Origin: Hyaloperonospora brassicae
Lineage: Eukaryota; Oomycota; Peronosporomycetes; Peronosporales; Peronosporaceae
DNA: 64,000 bases
Direction of reading: 5' to 3'
Assembly: GCA_947650285.1 (NCBI GenBank)
Contig: CANTFL010001447.1
Span: forward strand, 62,001 to 126,000
Below, in pieces: positions 22,662-35,900 of the stretch. How positions within the stretch are numbered: the stretch's first letter is position 1; each line of letters starts with the position of its first letter. The translations under genes were made by a program, and so were the position numbers. A model generated the notes under the pieces. It searched no databases. It saw only the letters and a list, made by a program, of their open reading frames with translations, and had not been told where the DNA came from.

Positions 22662-23080
22662 AGTGAGACTGATATCATTTACAATGGGAGCGGTGAATGA
22701 CTTATGCGCTAAAGTATTGCTTGACTTTGATTCTAATATACCAGCAATTAGGTAAGTAAATGCGAGAAAGATTAAGCTTATAGGCCGAATGAGTTTTGAT
22801 AAGTAGATTAATGTACGAGGAATCGGCAAGTCGAAGGCGATAACGACGCCACGTGTTGCGGTCTAAATAAGCTCCGATAATATTTAATCTACGAACTTAA
22901 TAAGTGGACTATGCCATATCACGCGAGATTGGATCTCAACTTTTATACTGTTTCCATGATACCGGCCGGGTCCGACTATACTTATTTAAATCGACGATTC
23001 AACTTCCCAAATTATTATTTCTAGCGATAAAGTCATCGAGTGTGATTTAATGAGCAGAATTGGGACATATAGGTCATTAT
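22662..23080 (+). pseudogene. Retropepsin of the plus-strand element at 22.7-28.3k
   Basis: The frame gives TMGAVNDLCAKVLLDFDSN, in which the usual Asp-Ser-Gly of LLDSGAN has become Asp-Phe-Asp (22,723-22,731), then INVRGIGKSKAITTPRVAV. After a shift MPYHARLDLNFYTVSMIPAG matches the retropepsin closing region. The active site is destroyed. Confidence 0.65.
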
Positions 23081-24379
23081 TGATCAATGCATGACATTAA
23101 TATTGAGCAATGCCTGTCCAAAGTGTTCCAGCTTCAGCGAAACAACCCACTATAGCTACACACATAATGTGGATCCGCCGACTGCCGACATTATTGCCCA
23201 CAGTCATATACAACAGGAAGGGTATGGCTGCGACAATCCGATTGATCGAAGTTGCAACGCGAATGACAACATGCCCTGCGCATTTCTGATCGTCATGTTG
23301 ATGCGCATGGCGTGCTATTACGGGATGAAGGGTGCGTATGTGTCCGTTACTCGAAGTATTGAAATTGGCAAGTGCTTTCATATGATCACGTGTCAGACAA
23401 AAAAATACAGCAAAATGAATGAAAGCTTTATGAGTATGGCTACCCCGACAGCCAGAGACGTTATAAGACAGACTTTCGCACTACAGCGAGCCGTCTTTTG
23501 CCGAGGTGCAATAAGAAAGACCGAGCTATGCCTATCCATGTGAACTGCGTAACTGGGACGACGAAAGTGAGTGAAAGGACAACAGATGCAGAAAATGCTC
23601 GAAAATCTGACTTTTATCGAATTGAGTGAGCGTTATGGTCAGTTCACTAGACGTCTCGGTTCGCCAGGAACGATTATTGGGTCATAAGCAAAATGTTTAA
23701 GTAGATCAATTGAGGTCAAGACACGTGCAGTGATTTAGATAACAATCCATCATTACCCGTAAAATTATTCTGATGTTCCGAATTATACTCGGCAGATCAA
23801 GGCATAAAATTTGGTCAAGATGTCGAATCATCTGCATCCGATACATCTTCACAAAAATGAGGTAAAAATGCCGTCGGCGAGCTTGATGAAAAGATTCTGT
23901 ACAGCCTGAAGCGGTCAGATATAAATTTATTTGAAAAGGTACACTGAAGGCACCCCCAATGCTACCCAGATTCAGCATGAGACAGGCGACGACTTAATGG
24001 TCGATTTTACGCCCGCCAGCTCGTCTATTTGCCGGTCTTCGCTAAGGTGACATCAAATTACAATTGGACTGCTGCGGAGTAAATGTTAATCCGCGGGTGT
24101 ATGGTGTGAAGCAACAAAATCACTTAAATGCTGTATTCAAGATGCACGGATGGTTAATAATTCAAGTAGAAATGCGCAATCACCTCCAACGTATGGTTTA
24201 ATGTGTGAAATTGACGTTCATGCACACAATCGTATGTCAAAACGTGCTCGTTCATTCGCACTCCGACAGCTAATATATTTGTACAAGTTATTTACTATAT
24301 TGTTCACGGCAGGACTCACTTCGTTTTCCTAAGGTTTCGTCGGCGTCGCCACTCGTATCTTTACCCAAGAAAGTATGGC

Positions 24380-25060
24380 CTAGACGTACTTCGATGCATC
24401 GACAACACGATAGTTTACGCTGATACAATGGGCATCAAATATGTCATACCTTTGGTGGAATATTTACTTACTGATATGGACGGTTATTAATGCGAATTGC
24501 CCTTTGAATGCTGCTAGTAGATTCATCGATAATGCTAACGGAGAGAGCACGACACATTTCGGCTTCCGTGTGCTCTTTGGAGTGCGTTGAAGGGTTGCGG
24601 GTGACTTTTGAACTTGACACGCTCTCATGATATACCAACACTAAACTGACAATTTATTATGGGGCTATGCTCAATCTATAATAATTAAGATAAAGTTTTC
24701 TAACAAGGTAAAAGACGCAGTGAAAGAGGCAACGAGCAATCATTCTATTGATTCAGCAGGCTCTCCACCTTCTTTTCAACCCACACACATCTTCACTAAG
24801 CACAAAATTGATTGCTGCATCAATTATGACGCCTATCCTGTACAGCATATGGTCAATGACCCTGCGACAAAATATGTAACAAGGGTTTTAAGCGTCGATC
24901 ATTCGTAGATGCTATTTGTTTTGGCGGTTGACGTTTTGACGACTGTCGGATAGTACTCGATCAGTAGTAAGTCGATACACTGATAGCCGCGTGAGTGTGA
25001 GTTTTACGAAGAGAATCATAATATAAACAAGATTTAATTTCCTCTTCTAGAAGGTTTGCG
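24380..25060 (+). pseudogene. Reverse transcriptase remnant of the 22.7-28.3k element
   Basis: Fragments in changing frames follow the RT order: ERARHISASVCSLECVEGLR (matching the family's ERAKLISAF...FEWLR), MIYQH-TDNLLWGYAQ, and RSFVDAICFGG at about 24,897-24,929. The catalytic FVDD box has become FVDA (24,903-24,914), so one catalytic Asp is lost. VVNPKK follows as in the RT thumb. The region 23,090-24,380 upstream is the linker and first RT blocks, too decayed to read. Confidence 0.7.
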
Positions 25061-25189
25061 CAGGGTGACGTGGTCAACCCTAAGAAATGAGCATCTACTA
25101 TTGAGCTCCCTTTTTGATGCCAAAAATGAGTATGCAAGCATTCTCGGTAGCACTCAACTTCTATAGTCTACTTGCACAGAATGCAGCTA

Positions 25190-25570
25190 AATATGGAAAT
25201 GTACTCCATCAGCTACAAGATGAAGATTTTGCTTGAGTACCAGTCTTGGCGACAGCTCGAGTGTCCTTCAAATTGCTAAATCAGCCATTCGTCAAGGCAC
25301 CCAACGTTCGTCATCATGATCGGAGGTTTAGTGTTCACGTGATAGTCTTTGCAAACAACTAGGCATTAATAAGTACACTTATGTAGCTTCATGACGATAA
25401 ATTACACCATGTTCGATTTTGCCGTCGAGTATTGGAAGAAAGTGCGCGGAATAATCTTCCGGTGAAACGTGAAGAGCTGGCGTGATTGTAATTGATCAAT
25501 ATCACACAGACGCTATTAGCCGAATAGGTAATCCATGACAATAAAAGGTACTCGGCATCGAGGTAAATTT
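25190..25570 (+). pseudogene. RNase H remnant of the 22.7-28.3k element
   Basis: One frame gives VLHQLQDEDFA, PNVRHHDRRFSVHVIVFANN, LMXLHDDKLHHVRFCRRVLE (X a stop), in the order of the Ty3 RNase H of oomycete elements. Stops interrupt it at least four times. Confidence 0.65.
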
Positions 25571-26639
25571 TTATATTCATTTCGCTTTATGGTTGGGCAA
25601 TCATATTCGCAATGCTTATTTCACCACACCACTTATAAATTGAGAGGGTAGGAGAGCGCGATGTATACCTATTCAGCTGATCTAGGCATCCATCACGACG
25701 AATATTTAGCTCTACGACTCTCTGGCCTACATCACCTCAACATATACACTCTAGACGGTCGTCCGTCTGTATCCGGAATTACTTTACGTACTTTTCTCGT
25801 AAGACTTTAATGGATTCGTCTAGTCGTTTGACAAGTCAACAACATTGCACGGCGAATATTAAAATTGCGCGGGAAAACTGTGGAAGCTACCTGTATGTTT
25901 CATCGTAATCGCTGCGATTAATTATATTTCGTCGACCACCGTCGATTTGGCGGAAGACGCTGGCATGAATAGATGTAAATAAGCAGCATTAGACCACAAC
26001 GTGACGAAAATATAATAGTGATGGATTCCACGCTTTCGATCCATTAAGATATGGCATTTATCGCATATACACACAGCGCATTTTTATTGGCATCAGCGCA
26101 ACACGAAGAAGTAGATATTGCGTTCATATTTACAATACTTCCATGTCATACGTTGCTGCAACTATCCATTGACTTGTTATCCAAGGAAGCACTGTATACT
26201 AAGGCGTGGAATTTACTTTCATGTAGCGAATTTTATGATAAGCAGCGTATGTTGAATCGTTTAAAGAAAAGTTTTTAGCAGACAAAAATCTTGCTGAAGT
26301 AAGTGATGCCATACCAGCAGTGGCAGCGGATACTCGAGGTACAACTCGTCAAGTGCAAAATGTCGACCTACCGAAAAGTGGACGACTAAAAGAGAGAGAT
26401 GGAGAGTCAAGCTAAAATGAGGGACAAGAGATAAATGATTGACACACAGTGACTCTATTAAAGTACAAATCCAGAATGTCTTGGAAGCGGAGGTCGTCGA
26501 TTCAATAGTAGTTTAAAACAACTGAATAGACCGGATATTGATCGCGCAAGATAAAGAGACAAAGCGGGCGGACCTTAAAATATATTATAGGGAAATTTAG
26601 TACGTTAACACACCGCCGAGCTAGTGACGTAGAAAAGGT

Positions 26640-27350
26640 CACTGGACGATTCGTAATGAGCCGATGTGTTATTTCCTATAACATGGGACGACCGAGATTT
26701 AAAATGACGCAAGGAAATAACATTGAGCTACGACTGATAATGATAACAAATCTGGTGAACGAAGGTCTGTCAAACTGTATCGACTTTAGAAGAGGCGTTT
26801 ATATAGAAAATATGCGAGCATATCACAAGGCCAAGACAGATCACTACTATATTGAGCTGTATGCATATGTAATAAGACACGCAAAATATTGTGAGGAATG
26901 CAGTAAATAGCAATAGGAAGCCCATACTATAATTAAATTCGTCGGTGAATATCGTAATGGAACATTCTTTTGTAGTGGTGCCGATGGACTTCGCCATACC
27001 AGTCCCGAAGACTGGACGAGCAAATACGGCCCGTTTACTGGTTCATATCAGTTTGAAGAGGTCGTGATAGCTGGAGACATGAATGACACGTCGACAATAA
27101 AAGTAGAAATTTTATTCACGAAGAAAGCCTTCCGCCACTTTGGTGCACGCATTCTTTTTCGGTCATGATCGATAACCAGGCTGATTAGCGAGGCGATCGA
27201 AAAATTCGTTGGGATGATGCAATCGAAGCAGAGGGTCATGCTCATATATCGTCCGCAGGCAAACGGGCAGCAAAAATTGAGTGTGAAGACACTGCCCCAG
27301 ACGGTACGAATTTATTTATATTCAAGTTTCGCTACAAGTAAAGTAGGATG
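26640..27350 (+). pseudogene. Integrase zinc-binding and catalytic parts of the 22.7-28.3k element
   Basis: An intact frame of 84 codons (26,656-26,910) matches the zinc-binding domain: FKMTQGNNIELRLIM, YIENMRAYHKAK and the Cys pair in YCEECSK. Then PMDFAIPVPKTGRANTARLL, FRHFGARILF and YRPQANGQQKLSVKT (27,246 onwards) mark the catalytic core, in three frames. The last catalytic Glu of QQERSVK is replaced by Lys. Confidence 0.75.
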
Positions 27351-27539
27351 GCATCGCGGATAATTGTTCATGACATTAACAACTCAAGAAATAATTACAC
27401 GAGAAAAGAGATCCAGTATTACGTGGAGCACGAAAAAAGGTACCTAATCACCATTAAAAAGTCGTGACGTAATCAATGCGGCTGGTAGCACCAAATAATA
27501 ATCGATTGATCGATTTGGTAAATCTTTTTCTATGGCGTC

Positions 27540-28330
27540 AATAATCTAATAGACAGCGAGAATTAGCGCTCCGGCTAGCGAAGGAGGACCAAGTAACAGA
27601 GAAAGCACGCAGAGCACGAAAGCTTAATGGACAGCTGATTGAAACTAATCAACGACATGGTTTGACGACTGAGGACATAATACTGGAAACGATTGTGAGT
27701 CAACAAAAGCTTGAACTACTCGAGTAGACGACAGTCCAAGCGAAGGTGTGACAACCAGAAAAAATATGAACGCAGCGATTATCGCAAAAGATCAAGTATA
27801 CCTGTTCATGAAAAAGACAAAACCCGTAAGTAAAAAGAAGTTTTCGTACACGTAGCATAGCCCTTTCCGAATGAAGAAGCAGATTCAAGAATTTGCGTTT
27901 GAGTTGGACTCATCAGACAGTGGCGAATATCGAGAGTACCCAGTCGTCCACATATCAGGTTTAGAGGGAGTGACAGGACAAGGTGCATGGCCAACAACGA
28001 AGTTAGTAAACGGACGGGTGAAAACGGTCAATTATATTTTGATGAGGAGTTTTTTTCAGAAGATAGCTGGATGCCGGACGAGTTTGGTGGTCGTCACGAA
28101 GCCGAAGCTGTACTTGATAATGATACGCCACGTTCGACGACTACCGTCAGAAGCCAGCGGATGTTTTGATTAAATGGGCGTGATGCGATGAACCCACGTG
28201 GGAACGATTGACCTAACTGTATAGCGGTGGTTTTCTGTTCGATCACTTGAGGCGGAAGAAAGGAGAGAATCGTCTGCAGATGGTGCGAGTCAAAGACGAA
28301 AGGTACATAGAATGACACTACACGAAATAT
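27540..28330 (+). pseudogene. Integrase C-terminus and chromodomain of the 22.7-28.3k element
   Basis: QRELALRLAKEDQVTEKARR is the usual basic helix. IQEFAFELDSSDSGEYREYP with VVHISGLEG is the C-terminal barrel. LYFDEEFFSEDSWMPDEFGG and VLDNDTPRSTTT lead to a chromodomain (DVLIKWA, CDEPTWERL, GGFLFDHLRRKKGENRLQMV). The parts are the same as those of the minus-strand fragment at 19.5-21.3k, so the two elements are related. Between them and the zinc-binding part, frames shift three times. Confidence 0.8.
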
Positions 28331-28399
28331 TATCTGATAAGACAAGAGAGAAGAATGAGAAGTTAACTTGCTGCTTGAAGATGTAGAAATCCATCGATA

Positions 28400-28985
28400 C
28401 AAAATCAAATTGATTTAAGAGAATAAGCACGAAGTCAAGGCAGATATGACAAAATCTCTTGTTCTTTTCAGCTTTAGATCAAGCTGATTGAACGCGAGAC
28501 ACGCCTTCGTTTGAGCAAGCATTATTTATATCAGGGTGCATACCCATCAGGATATTCTACTCCAAGACTTGATGTACAAGTTTCCACAAGGCCACGATAA
28601 TTCTTGAGCGAGCATCGAAACCGGCGAGCGGTCCTTGGTCACGGCTGTTTTTACGGTATATCACCAACGCATCTGCTACCAAGTCTAGAAGGGTATCCAA
28701 AAAGGTAGACCGTGTGGGACGACTATGTCGTGCGTGTGCTCCATTGAGCTTAGGACCACACACGAATACACAATATGTTGAAAAAGACTAGAGTTCGCTG
28801 ACACTGATGAGATGGACTAAACACGTCAGAAAAGGCGCGAGGCCAATACGAAGGTGACAACACCAGAGTCTGCAAACAAGGATGGGATCGGATGAACACG
28901 TCAGAAAGTACGCGAAGCCCAAAAAGAGTTACGGGAGTGGAAGCGACGAAAGAATTTAGATTAAAAGGCACATGCCGGATAAGAG
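28400..28985 (-). pseudogene. gag: Gag domain of minus-strand element B
   Basis: On the minus strand SFVASTPVTLFGLRVLSDVF, RSHPCLQTLVLSP and, further on, NILMGMHPDINNACSNEG match the gag blocks of element A (18.6-19.4k) in order. A 75-base unit is duplicated at 28,820 and 28,895, doubling the segment SDVFxxSHxCxxTLV. The gag ends about 100 bases from the end of the plus-strand chromodomain, tail to tail. Confidence 0.6.
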
Positions 28986-31900
28986 ACTAAGCGGACGTTG
29001 TACGCGACCAACATACAGCTGACCCATGGTGATTGAAGATTGTGTTTTTTTCTCACGCATGGCTTTGGTTTATTGCAATGCTTAAGTGAATACTAAACTT
29101 GTACAAGCACTTTGCAGAGTGTACGGAAGTCGCAAACTTCGGGCAGACCGGAAGTTGTCGATTCTAATGGCGATAGAGAACGGACCCCGATATCATTCGG
29201 TGTCAACAAATGAGGCATATAATACGACAAATGACGATCCATTATGTTGATTCTGTTGCTTCATTCCAGTGTGGATCATTGAACAAGTCGCCACGTTTTC
29301 GACATGTTCCGAAATGGTCCACCAGTTGAAGCTGCCGGAGAAACCACAGCGTATTTAACGATGACTGGATATACAGACAAAGTCGGAACGTCTTTTTTCT
29401 TCCTCGACGAACGAGTGAGTCTGTCACCCGCTGAGGCGGACGGAGATCAAACATCAGAATAAACGGTGATCAAAGATTAGGACAGAAAAGGGACTTCCTT
29501 CTTATCTTCCGAAGAACGAACGAACGTCTTACGATCTGAGGCGACCGGAGATTAAACAACAAAGACTGTAATGGTGACTAACGACGATCAATACGCCAAT
29601 TTATGGGTGTCCTTACTCGGCACAGTAATTTTTACCGGACACGGAAGAATTAAGAGTCGTGGATGCAGCGATACTGTGCGGCGTACGTGGAATGACCGCG
29701 TGTGGCGGCTCAATCACGGATTCCAAAGACTAAATTTCTCATTCTGAAAGGCGTTGTGCATGGTGCATCAGACTTGATGGACGGTGTAAACCATTTCGTT
29801 GTGGAAGAACATTGTTATCCTTGACTCTCTCTGCCAAAGTGGTAAAACGACTGGTGATACGAGTTCGGGTAGAGCTCACCTCCCGACGAGACTTGCTCGG
29901 TGCAGCCACTGACGGCAACACGAGAGCAGGAGTAGCAGAATACTTCTTGTGGGAGAGTATTCGCCGACACGAACCTCCAAAACTGGGACGCCAAATTAGT
30001 CAGCGAAACAAATTCACTGGTGAGGTTTATTAAAGCAGGCAAATCCATTGACTTCACGGCGGACCGCGACGTGGTCGGCGAAGAGACTAGTCTCAGAACT
30101 CGTCACATCAGATAAAAAGGCGGCGGCATCGTAATGCTCGGCTTGGTCGGCGACGGCGAGCCATCGTTATGATCCAGCGATGCGTTGGACGGATCATACG
30201 TCACACGACGCGACTTCTGAGTAAAACCCGTCGGCATCAAACTAGACGCTGATAATGGGATGAAGTTTAATACGGATCTGGAGTATGACGCTGTAATTTT
30301 TTGGAAAATCATACCTCACCGATGTAGCGACTCTCGATAAGAGGGACGTCGAGGTCGATGGAAATGCCACGACGACAGTTACAGCCGACATTGACGACGA
30401 AGTCGATGACGCATACGCAAATCGAGATGAAGATAGCGACAATTAATACCCGCTGGACGCGTAAATTGATCGCCTTGCTGAAGTCTATGGTGCAATAGGA
30501 CGAGGTAAGCCCATCAACACTGCGCTAGCAAAGATAAGTGTTACTCCGCTGTATAATCTGACAGAGTTTCGAGCCACAAAACTATGTTCTGAAAGGTTGA
30601 TGAGCCACCGAGCGAGACTACATCGAGAAATCGAGTTGCAAGTAGCTGAAATGATCGCGACTATGGGTCCCTATCTCGTAGTTTCAAGCCAGGAAAGTCC
30701 ACGCTAGCCGCCGCAGCCACAACGAGATGAAGATCTAGCAGACACAAAATATTACCACGACCCATAAAGGAATTTATATTCCAAATGAGTTGCTGCTGAC
30801 TTTCGATAGTTCGTCGCGCAACCTAGGGAGCTTATATATATTCGTTGCACCAGTAAAGATTTTCCTCATTAAGCTGCCCGAAATACCCAGTAGCAACAAC
30901 TTGTACAGAATTGTTACGAGCGTCAACATCTCGCGAGATATCGCGTGATTTGACCAATCATGCGATTGCAGTTCGGTATGCCAACCATCTTCTCAGCAAT
31001 TATGCGGTTGGCCAAAACATGTAGATCATTTCGGTACTTGGCAGTCTGATGTGCTGATGATTCAAGGGAGTATTAGCCTTGTGCAACGAGTCAGTTTGTT
31101 ACGTGATCTCGAGCGCGGTATCTTTTCATGTCTCATACTCTTTCTCGGCCGCCGACAGACGAAGTGACATTTCCACTGATACCGCGACGCAGCTTGCATA
31201 GGTTGAATAAGTTAAGCATTATCGCGATGCGATTTAGCGAAAGGAAAGCACAGATACGAGATATGACAAACTATTGGCGGAACGAGCGACGTCAGAGACC
31301 ATAAAAGAGTAAAAGGCCGAGAGCGTAGGCACTCAATGAATTGAATGGTTCAGAGTAGCGTCGATAAGTAGGCGTGGAATCTCCAGCAAAGTCACGATTA
31401 CCAGGGTCAAATAAATCGTGCGACGTTTCATACGACCCTCGAAGCATGATATCTAGCGACGAAGATTTGACGTATCTGTCGATCCATGTGAGCCATAATT
31501 AAGGGAATAAGAGGCTTAAACAGCGTCGACTTGGACGACAACGGAAGCAGTAATCTCGACCAAAGTTGTCCTCTATGAAATAGACAGCACATCTTTTAAG
31601 ATCGGCAAATCGACTAGCAGCGCGCTTGACGATGAAGATGAACCATGCAACGCTCCATACTCTCGACGACAGACGGAGTCGACGAAGGAATTGCGGAATA
31701 GAAAGATGATTGAACAATTAAAAGCCAGTTTTAAAATCTTGCCGGGGACCGTTCGTCGGATGACTGGCAAAGACAACGAAGAAGATAACGTAAAGCTGAA
31801 AAAAGTCAGGAGATAAAGCGAGGATAGAAGACACAGGCATCACAATGGTCCGTACCACTGTATGAATACAAAGAGACATAATTGTGGTATAGTAAAGAAT

Positions 31901-32062
31901 GGTAACTACGACGACGATCATAATGTTCGCGAAGCTTGCCGATTATCTTCGTGTCACCAATGGAAATTTAAGATGTAGACAAATTATATCTCAATATTTA
32001 AGTTGCTGGCCAGCGTCCCAACGGTCAACAGTTTAATTGTAGGGGTAATGGACGTCGACGAA
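28986..32062 (-). pseudogene. Internal region of element B between LTR and gag
   Basis: The distance from the LTR edge (32,063) to the gag block SFVAS (about 28,960) is about 3.1 kb, the same as in element A on the other strand. Short minus-strand frames match those of A: APSKSRREVSSTRTRITSRF near 29.9k, SSTSSSMSAVTVVV near 30.4k. Two diverged copies of a unit of about 105 bases (around 29,395-29,470 and 29,505-29,575) read LRPPQRVTDSLVRRGRKK and LRSPQIVRRSFVLRKIRR. All frames are broken. Confidence 0.5.
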
Positions 32063-32975
32063 GTGATGTAGAGAAATAATCTTGGTAATTATGCGCGAAT
32101 TCAGTCGCACTCGACAAGTGGAAACTCGACAAGTCGAAGTTCGACGGATCTAATTTTAACGAGTCTAAGCTTGACGAGTCTGACCTCGACGATTCTAACC
32201 TCGGCGAGTCGGATATCAACAAGTGCGCGGGTTTAAAGGCCTTCCATCAATAATTAAGGGTTCGTAAAGAGGTGACAAGAGATCGATTAGTAGCCACCTA
32301 AACTGGCTTGGCAATACAGCAAAAGATATTAACCAATAAAGTGCAGATTTTTTAAGTTGAAGACGCGTACAAATTAAGGTAACTTTCTCCGCGGGCTAGA
32401 TTATACCTGTCGTCGAAAAGTCGAGAGGCATAGCTTGTATACATATCGACTGGGTAGCGCCAAGAGGTTAGGAAGACCCGGGTCGGGTAACGCTTGATGC
32501 CAGCGAAAGAAGCAGTCTCGTTGCCGACTAGACGGCAAACCTCAGTAACAGAGACCATTGTGAGTCTCATCGACGACGAGACGGTGAGCCCGGTAGAAGG
32601 AAACGTTTTCTGAAGGCTTACTTGAGTGAAAATCCTGGAAAATCTCATCTAATGGCACCGTATTTCTTTTAGTAGGGCGTAAACTGCGTCGAGTGACCTG
32701 TAAAACGGGTAAGGCGTCGGTTTTCATCCGTTTGTTTTGATATCACAGAAAGTGAGAGATTTAGAAGCTGCTGAGTACAGGCTGTCTTCTATACAAATAG
32801 ATAGGTTGCGAGGAATCAATTAGGCAAAAGCTACAACGGGACTTAAAGGGGCGAAACGATATACGATAATGCTATGTAGAAACGCAAAGCCAACCCGCCG
32901 ACTGACCTTGGCGATATTGCTGTGTTGGTGCATTGAAAGGGTATCAATACAAATTTAACTAACTACTATACCACA
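32063..32975 (-). repeat. LTR copy B
   Basis: On the minus strand it begins TGTGGTATAGTAGTTAG at 32,975 and ends near 32,063. It is nearly identical to copy D (41.8k, plus strand) over the stretch with GATGAGACTCACAATGGTCT, and carries TCGACGAGTC-like units at 32,100-32,220. It lies at the 5' side of element B. Confidence 0.7.
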
Positions 32976-35900
32976 TCTGGTGACGCCACCGGTAATTCAG
33001 GGTGTGCGATTGTTTATAAAGTACCAGGAAACCCAGTAAGAGCAATATAGTCATTTAATCAAAAAAATCGAGTGACGTGATCGTAACAAAAGCTGGAAGA
33101 TCGTCATTCTATATGTCTAAGCAAGCGAGAAAGATCGTTTCTCATGCAGAAGCAGACGTGACAAGAACACAAGTGTACGACGACTACGAGCAACAATACC
33201 TAAAGATGTATAAAACTCAAGGAGAAGCCAGGCACAATGGTGGGGAGGTACACAAGGAAGATTTTTACAGAAATCTAATCACACGCAAAGCGTATGCGCG
33301 ACACACACGCGGTGAACAAATACTAAAAATATGAGCCTGCAGGTACTGATAATGAAAGCAAGTGATGCATCTTAACTATATATATTCGTCTATTGATCAA
33401 TCCACGAAGAAGGTTTCTACCTCACAAGTTACCCAAAGGCCTTACCGAGTTGCTACAGAAATGAATTAGAGAAAGTAGATTTACACTTTTTTCATCGAAC
33501 GAAAAATTCAGAAAATTGTGCTGACCTTATTTTGGAACTAAATGAGCCATACCGACATAACAATGACTCAACTTATTTCTTACTTGAAGGTACTAGTGGA
33601 AGCGATAGGGCACAAGTGTAAGGTTACATTACAAAACAAAGTCGTGGAAAGGAATTTTGCCCGCAGATCGTCGTGACTGAGTCAAGTATGTAAACTACCA
33701 AGGTGAGCTGAGCGTTCGGCGTGAATCCAGATACAGGCTGCCTAAAGATAAGTTGTTGCGTATTTAATGCGAAATTTTTTTGGCGTTCGCACATGTTACC
33801 ACCAATTTAATCGCTGAGATGAAACAAGGGGCAACTTATGGGGATAAAAGTTTTCCGCACTTCTAAACTTACATACAGTGACCTCAAAGAAATATGCACC
33901 GATGAGGTATCAACGTATAGCAACGGGAGATAAACATGAAAGAGAATTAGATGACGAAGCAAACGAGGACAGAACCAAATTACGTGAAAAAGCATTCACG
34001 CCTAATTAAAATACAACTTCTGTTTTGACGGAGTAGGAAGTAAACGAGGGCAAGTGCTAGAGATACGAACACACTCATCACTTAAAATTTTTGGATAATT
34101 TGATAGAGACGATCTGGATAGGAAGATGCCGCCCAGTGGATCATGATGTTCACCTACGAGATTTAATAGGCGTGCAAACCTTAAAACGAGTAATGCGAGC
34201 CATTTTGATTGTATATTTGAAAATTGGTCAAAAGTTGGTATCATCAATTGTCCAAATAGACGCAACGAATATTGCACTATTACTTTTCAAGCCTTTGTAA
34301 AAATATAACTTTTTGCACAGTATGATCATTAGTCAAAGGCAAGGTAATATTCTGAAAACTCTACGAAGCGGAGCAAGTGTGTGATTTTTCCGCGTTTGAT
34401 TGCATATACGCGGTCGATTATTTGACAATACAAAAAGTGAGGAGCAGACGCTGGTGATCACGCAGATATTCGTTGCTCATTGGAGGATATAAAAATCTGA
34501 TGGACATCATCTGCCTACTACGAATCGATGATACCAGGCAGTAGACAAGTTAATAATCAACTATTGCTTGGAGAGAAGAGCAAGGAACGAAGCAATCGAG
34601 TGAGCAAATAACGGCCGCAGGAGTCTCATCAAAGTAGGATCTGAGAATTGTTTCAAACTGACTACTTTTATGATGATATGTGTCCACTAGATGTCCAACA
34701 TGACCATAGGGGTGATGAGTGGAGACACGACCAGCGGCACCGGCTTGAGGAAGCTAGGAATGTTCGTACAGACGGACCTCATGATCGAATAAAAAGAAAG
34801 TGCAACCTAATCATATATAGTAAAATTATATTTGTATATGTTCCACCACTTCAAAGGACCTATTGGATGCTATCGACGAAGGCGAGCACAACAAACAATC
34901 CATGCCTATGATATGCCGAGTGATAGAAGCCCGTGAAATTACGAGTCAACTACAGCTCAGGTTCATACATTTACATCGTAGCAGGCAAGGTAAGCAGAAG
35001 AAGACAGACAACCCGGGGGCAAGCAAAACATGCGTGATTAAATTTATCTTAAAATAGACTGATCATTTGTATCGACGTGACCGTGGCAAAAGCTCACGAG
35101 GATGGGAAATGTATACAAGATGTGGTTTGTGCGAGTCGGTCGAACACAAACTCATTTTTGCAGGCTCCGCTGTGAATTATGCCAGCAGGTACACGGTATT
35201 GGTCGATGTATATTGTTGAACCGCTGGGAAACCTCACTACTTTTTTCTGTCATCAGTGGACAAATCTGCTCTGCCGTGTCAGAGATATTAACGATATTTA
35301 CTCGTCTATACCTTTCAATATGACATTCTCATCGGTCTCGTCTAGGTTAGGCACAACTGGGAAAATATATTCAGATCAAACATCGGTGATGGCGACTATT
35401 TTGCTCACTTATGTAAGTGAAACAAACAGCCTAACGAGTGTAAGCACGGGGGAAGAGGCCATTCAAATTGTCATGATAATTATTATATCGCATGAGTGTA
35501 ATGACGACATCATATACCCGACCGGCAACTTGGACACATTCTATACACCAAGAAAATTGTTTTAGCACCAAACAATGTATTCTCTTGCCAGGCTAAAGAT
35601 CAGGATGGTGGTAATCCAGGAATTTTTTAATGCCTATTAAGAACGAAATCTCTCGTAACGGGATCCGTGAACAGTGTAATGACCATAATATTTCCATACA
35701 CTAAAATGATTGATTTACAAATAAAGCGCGTATTTTGCTTGAAGTTTACGACTGGAACAGTTAAGTAATGATCGCAAACATATAGTGGATTAGGGTATCG
35801 GCCAATCGAAAGTCGTCACCATCGCTCGACCAATAATCAAGATCACCTAGGGTTGGGAGGTATATTATGAGCTTGAAGTGTAAATCATGCCACATTATAA

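Noticed and set aside
23091..23543. 150-codon plus-strand frame with ATG as a host gene
   Set aside because: It lies between the protease and RT remains of a decayed element and shows no domain; most likely part of the pol linker or chance.
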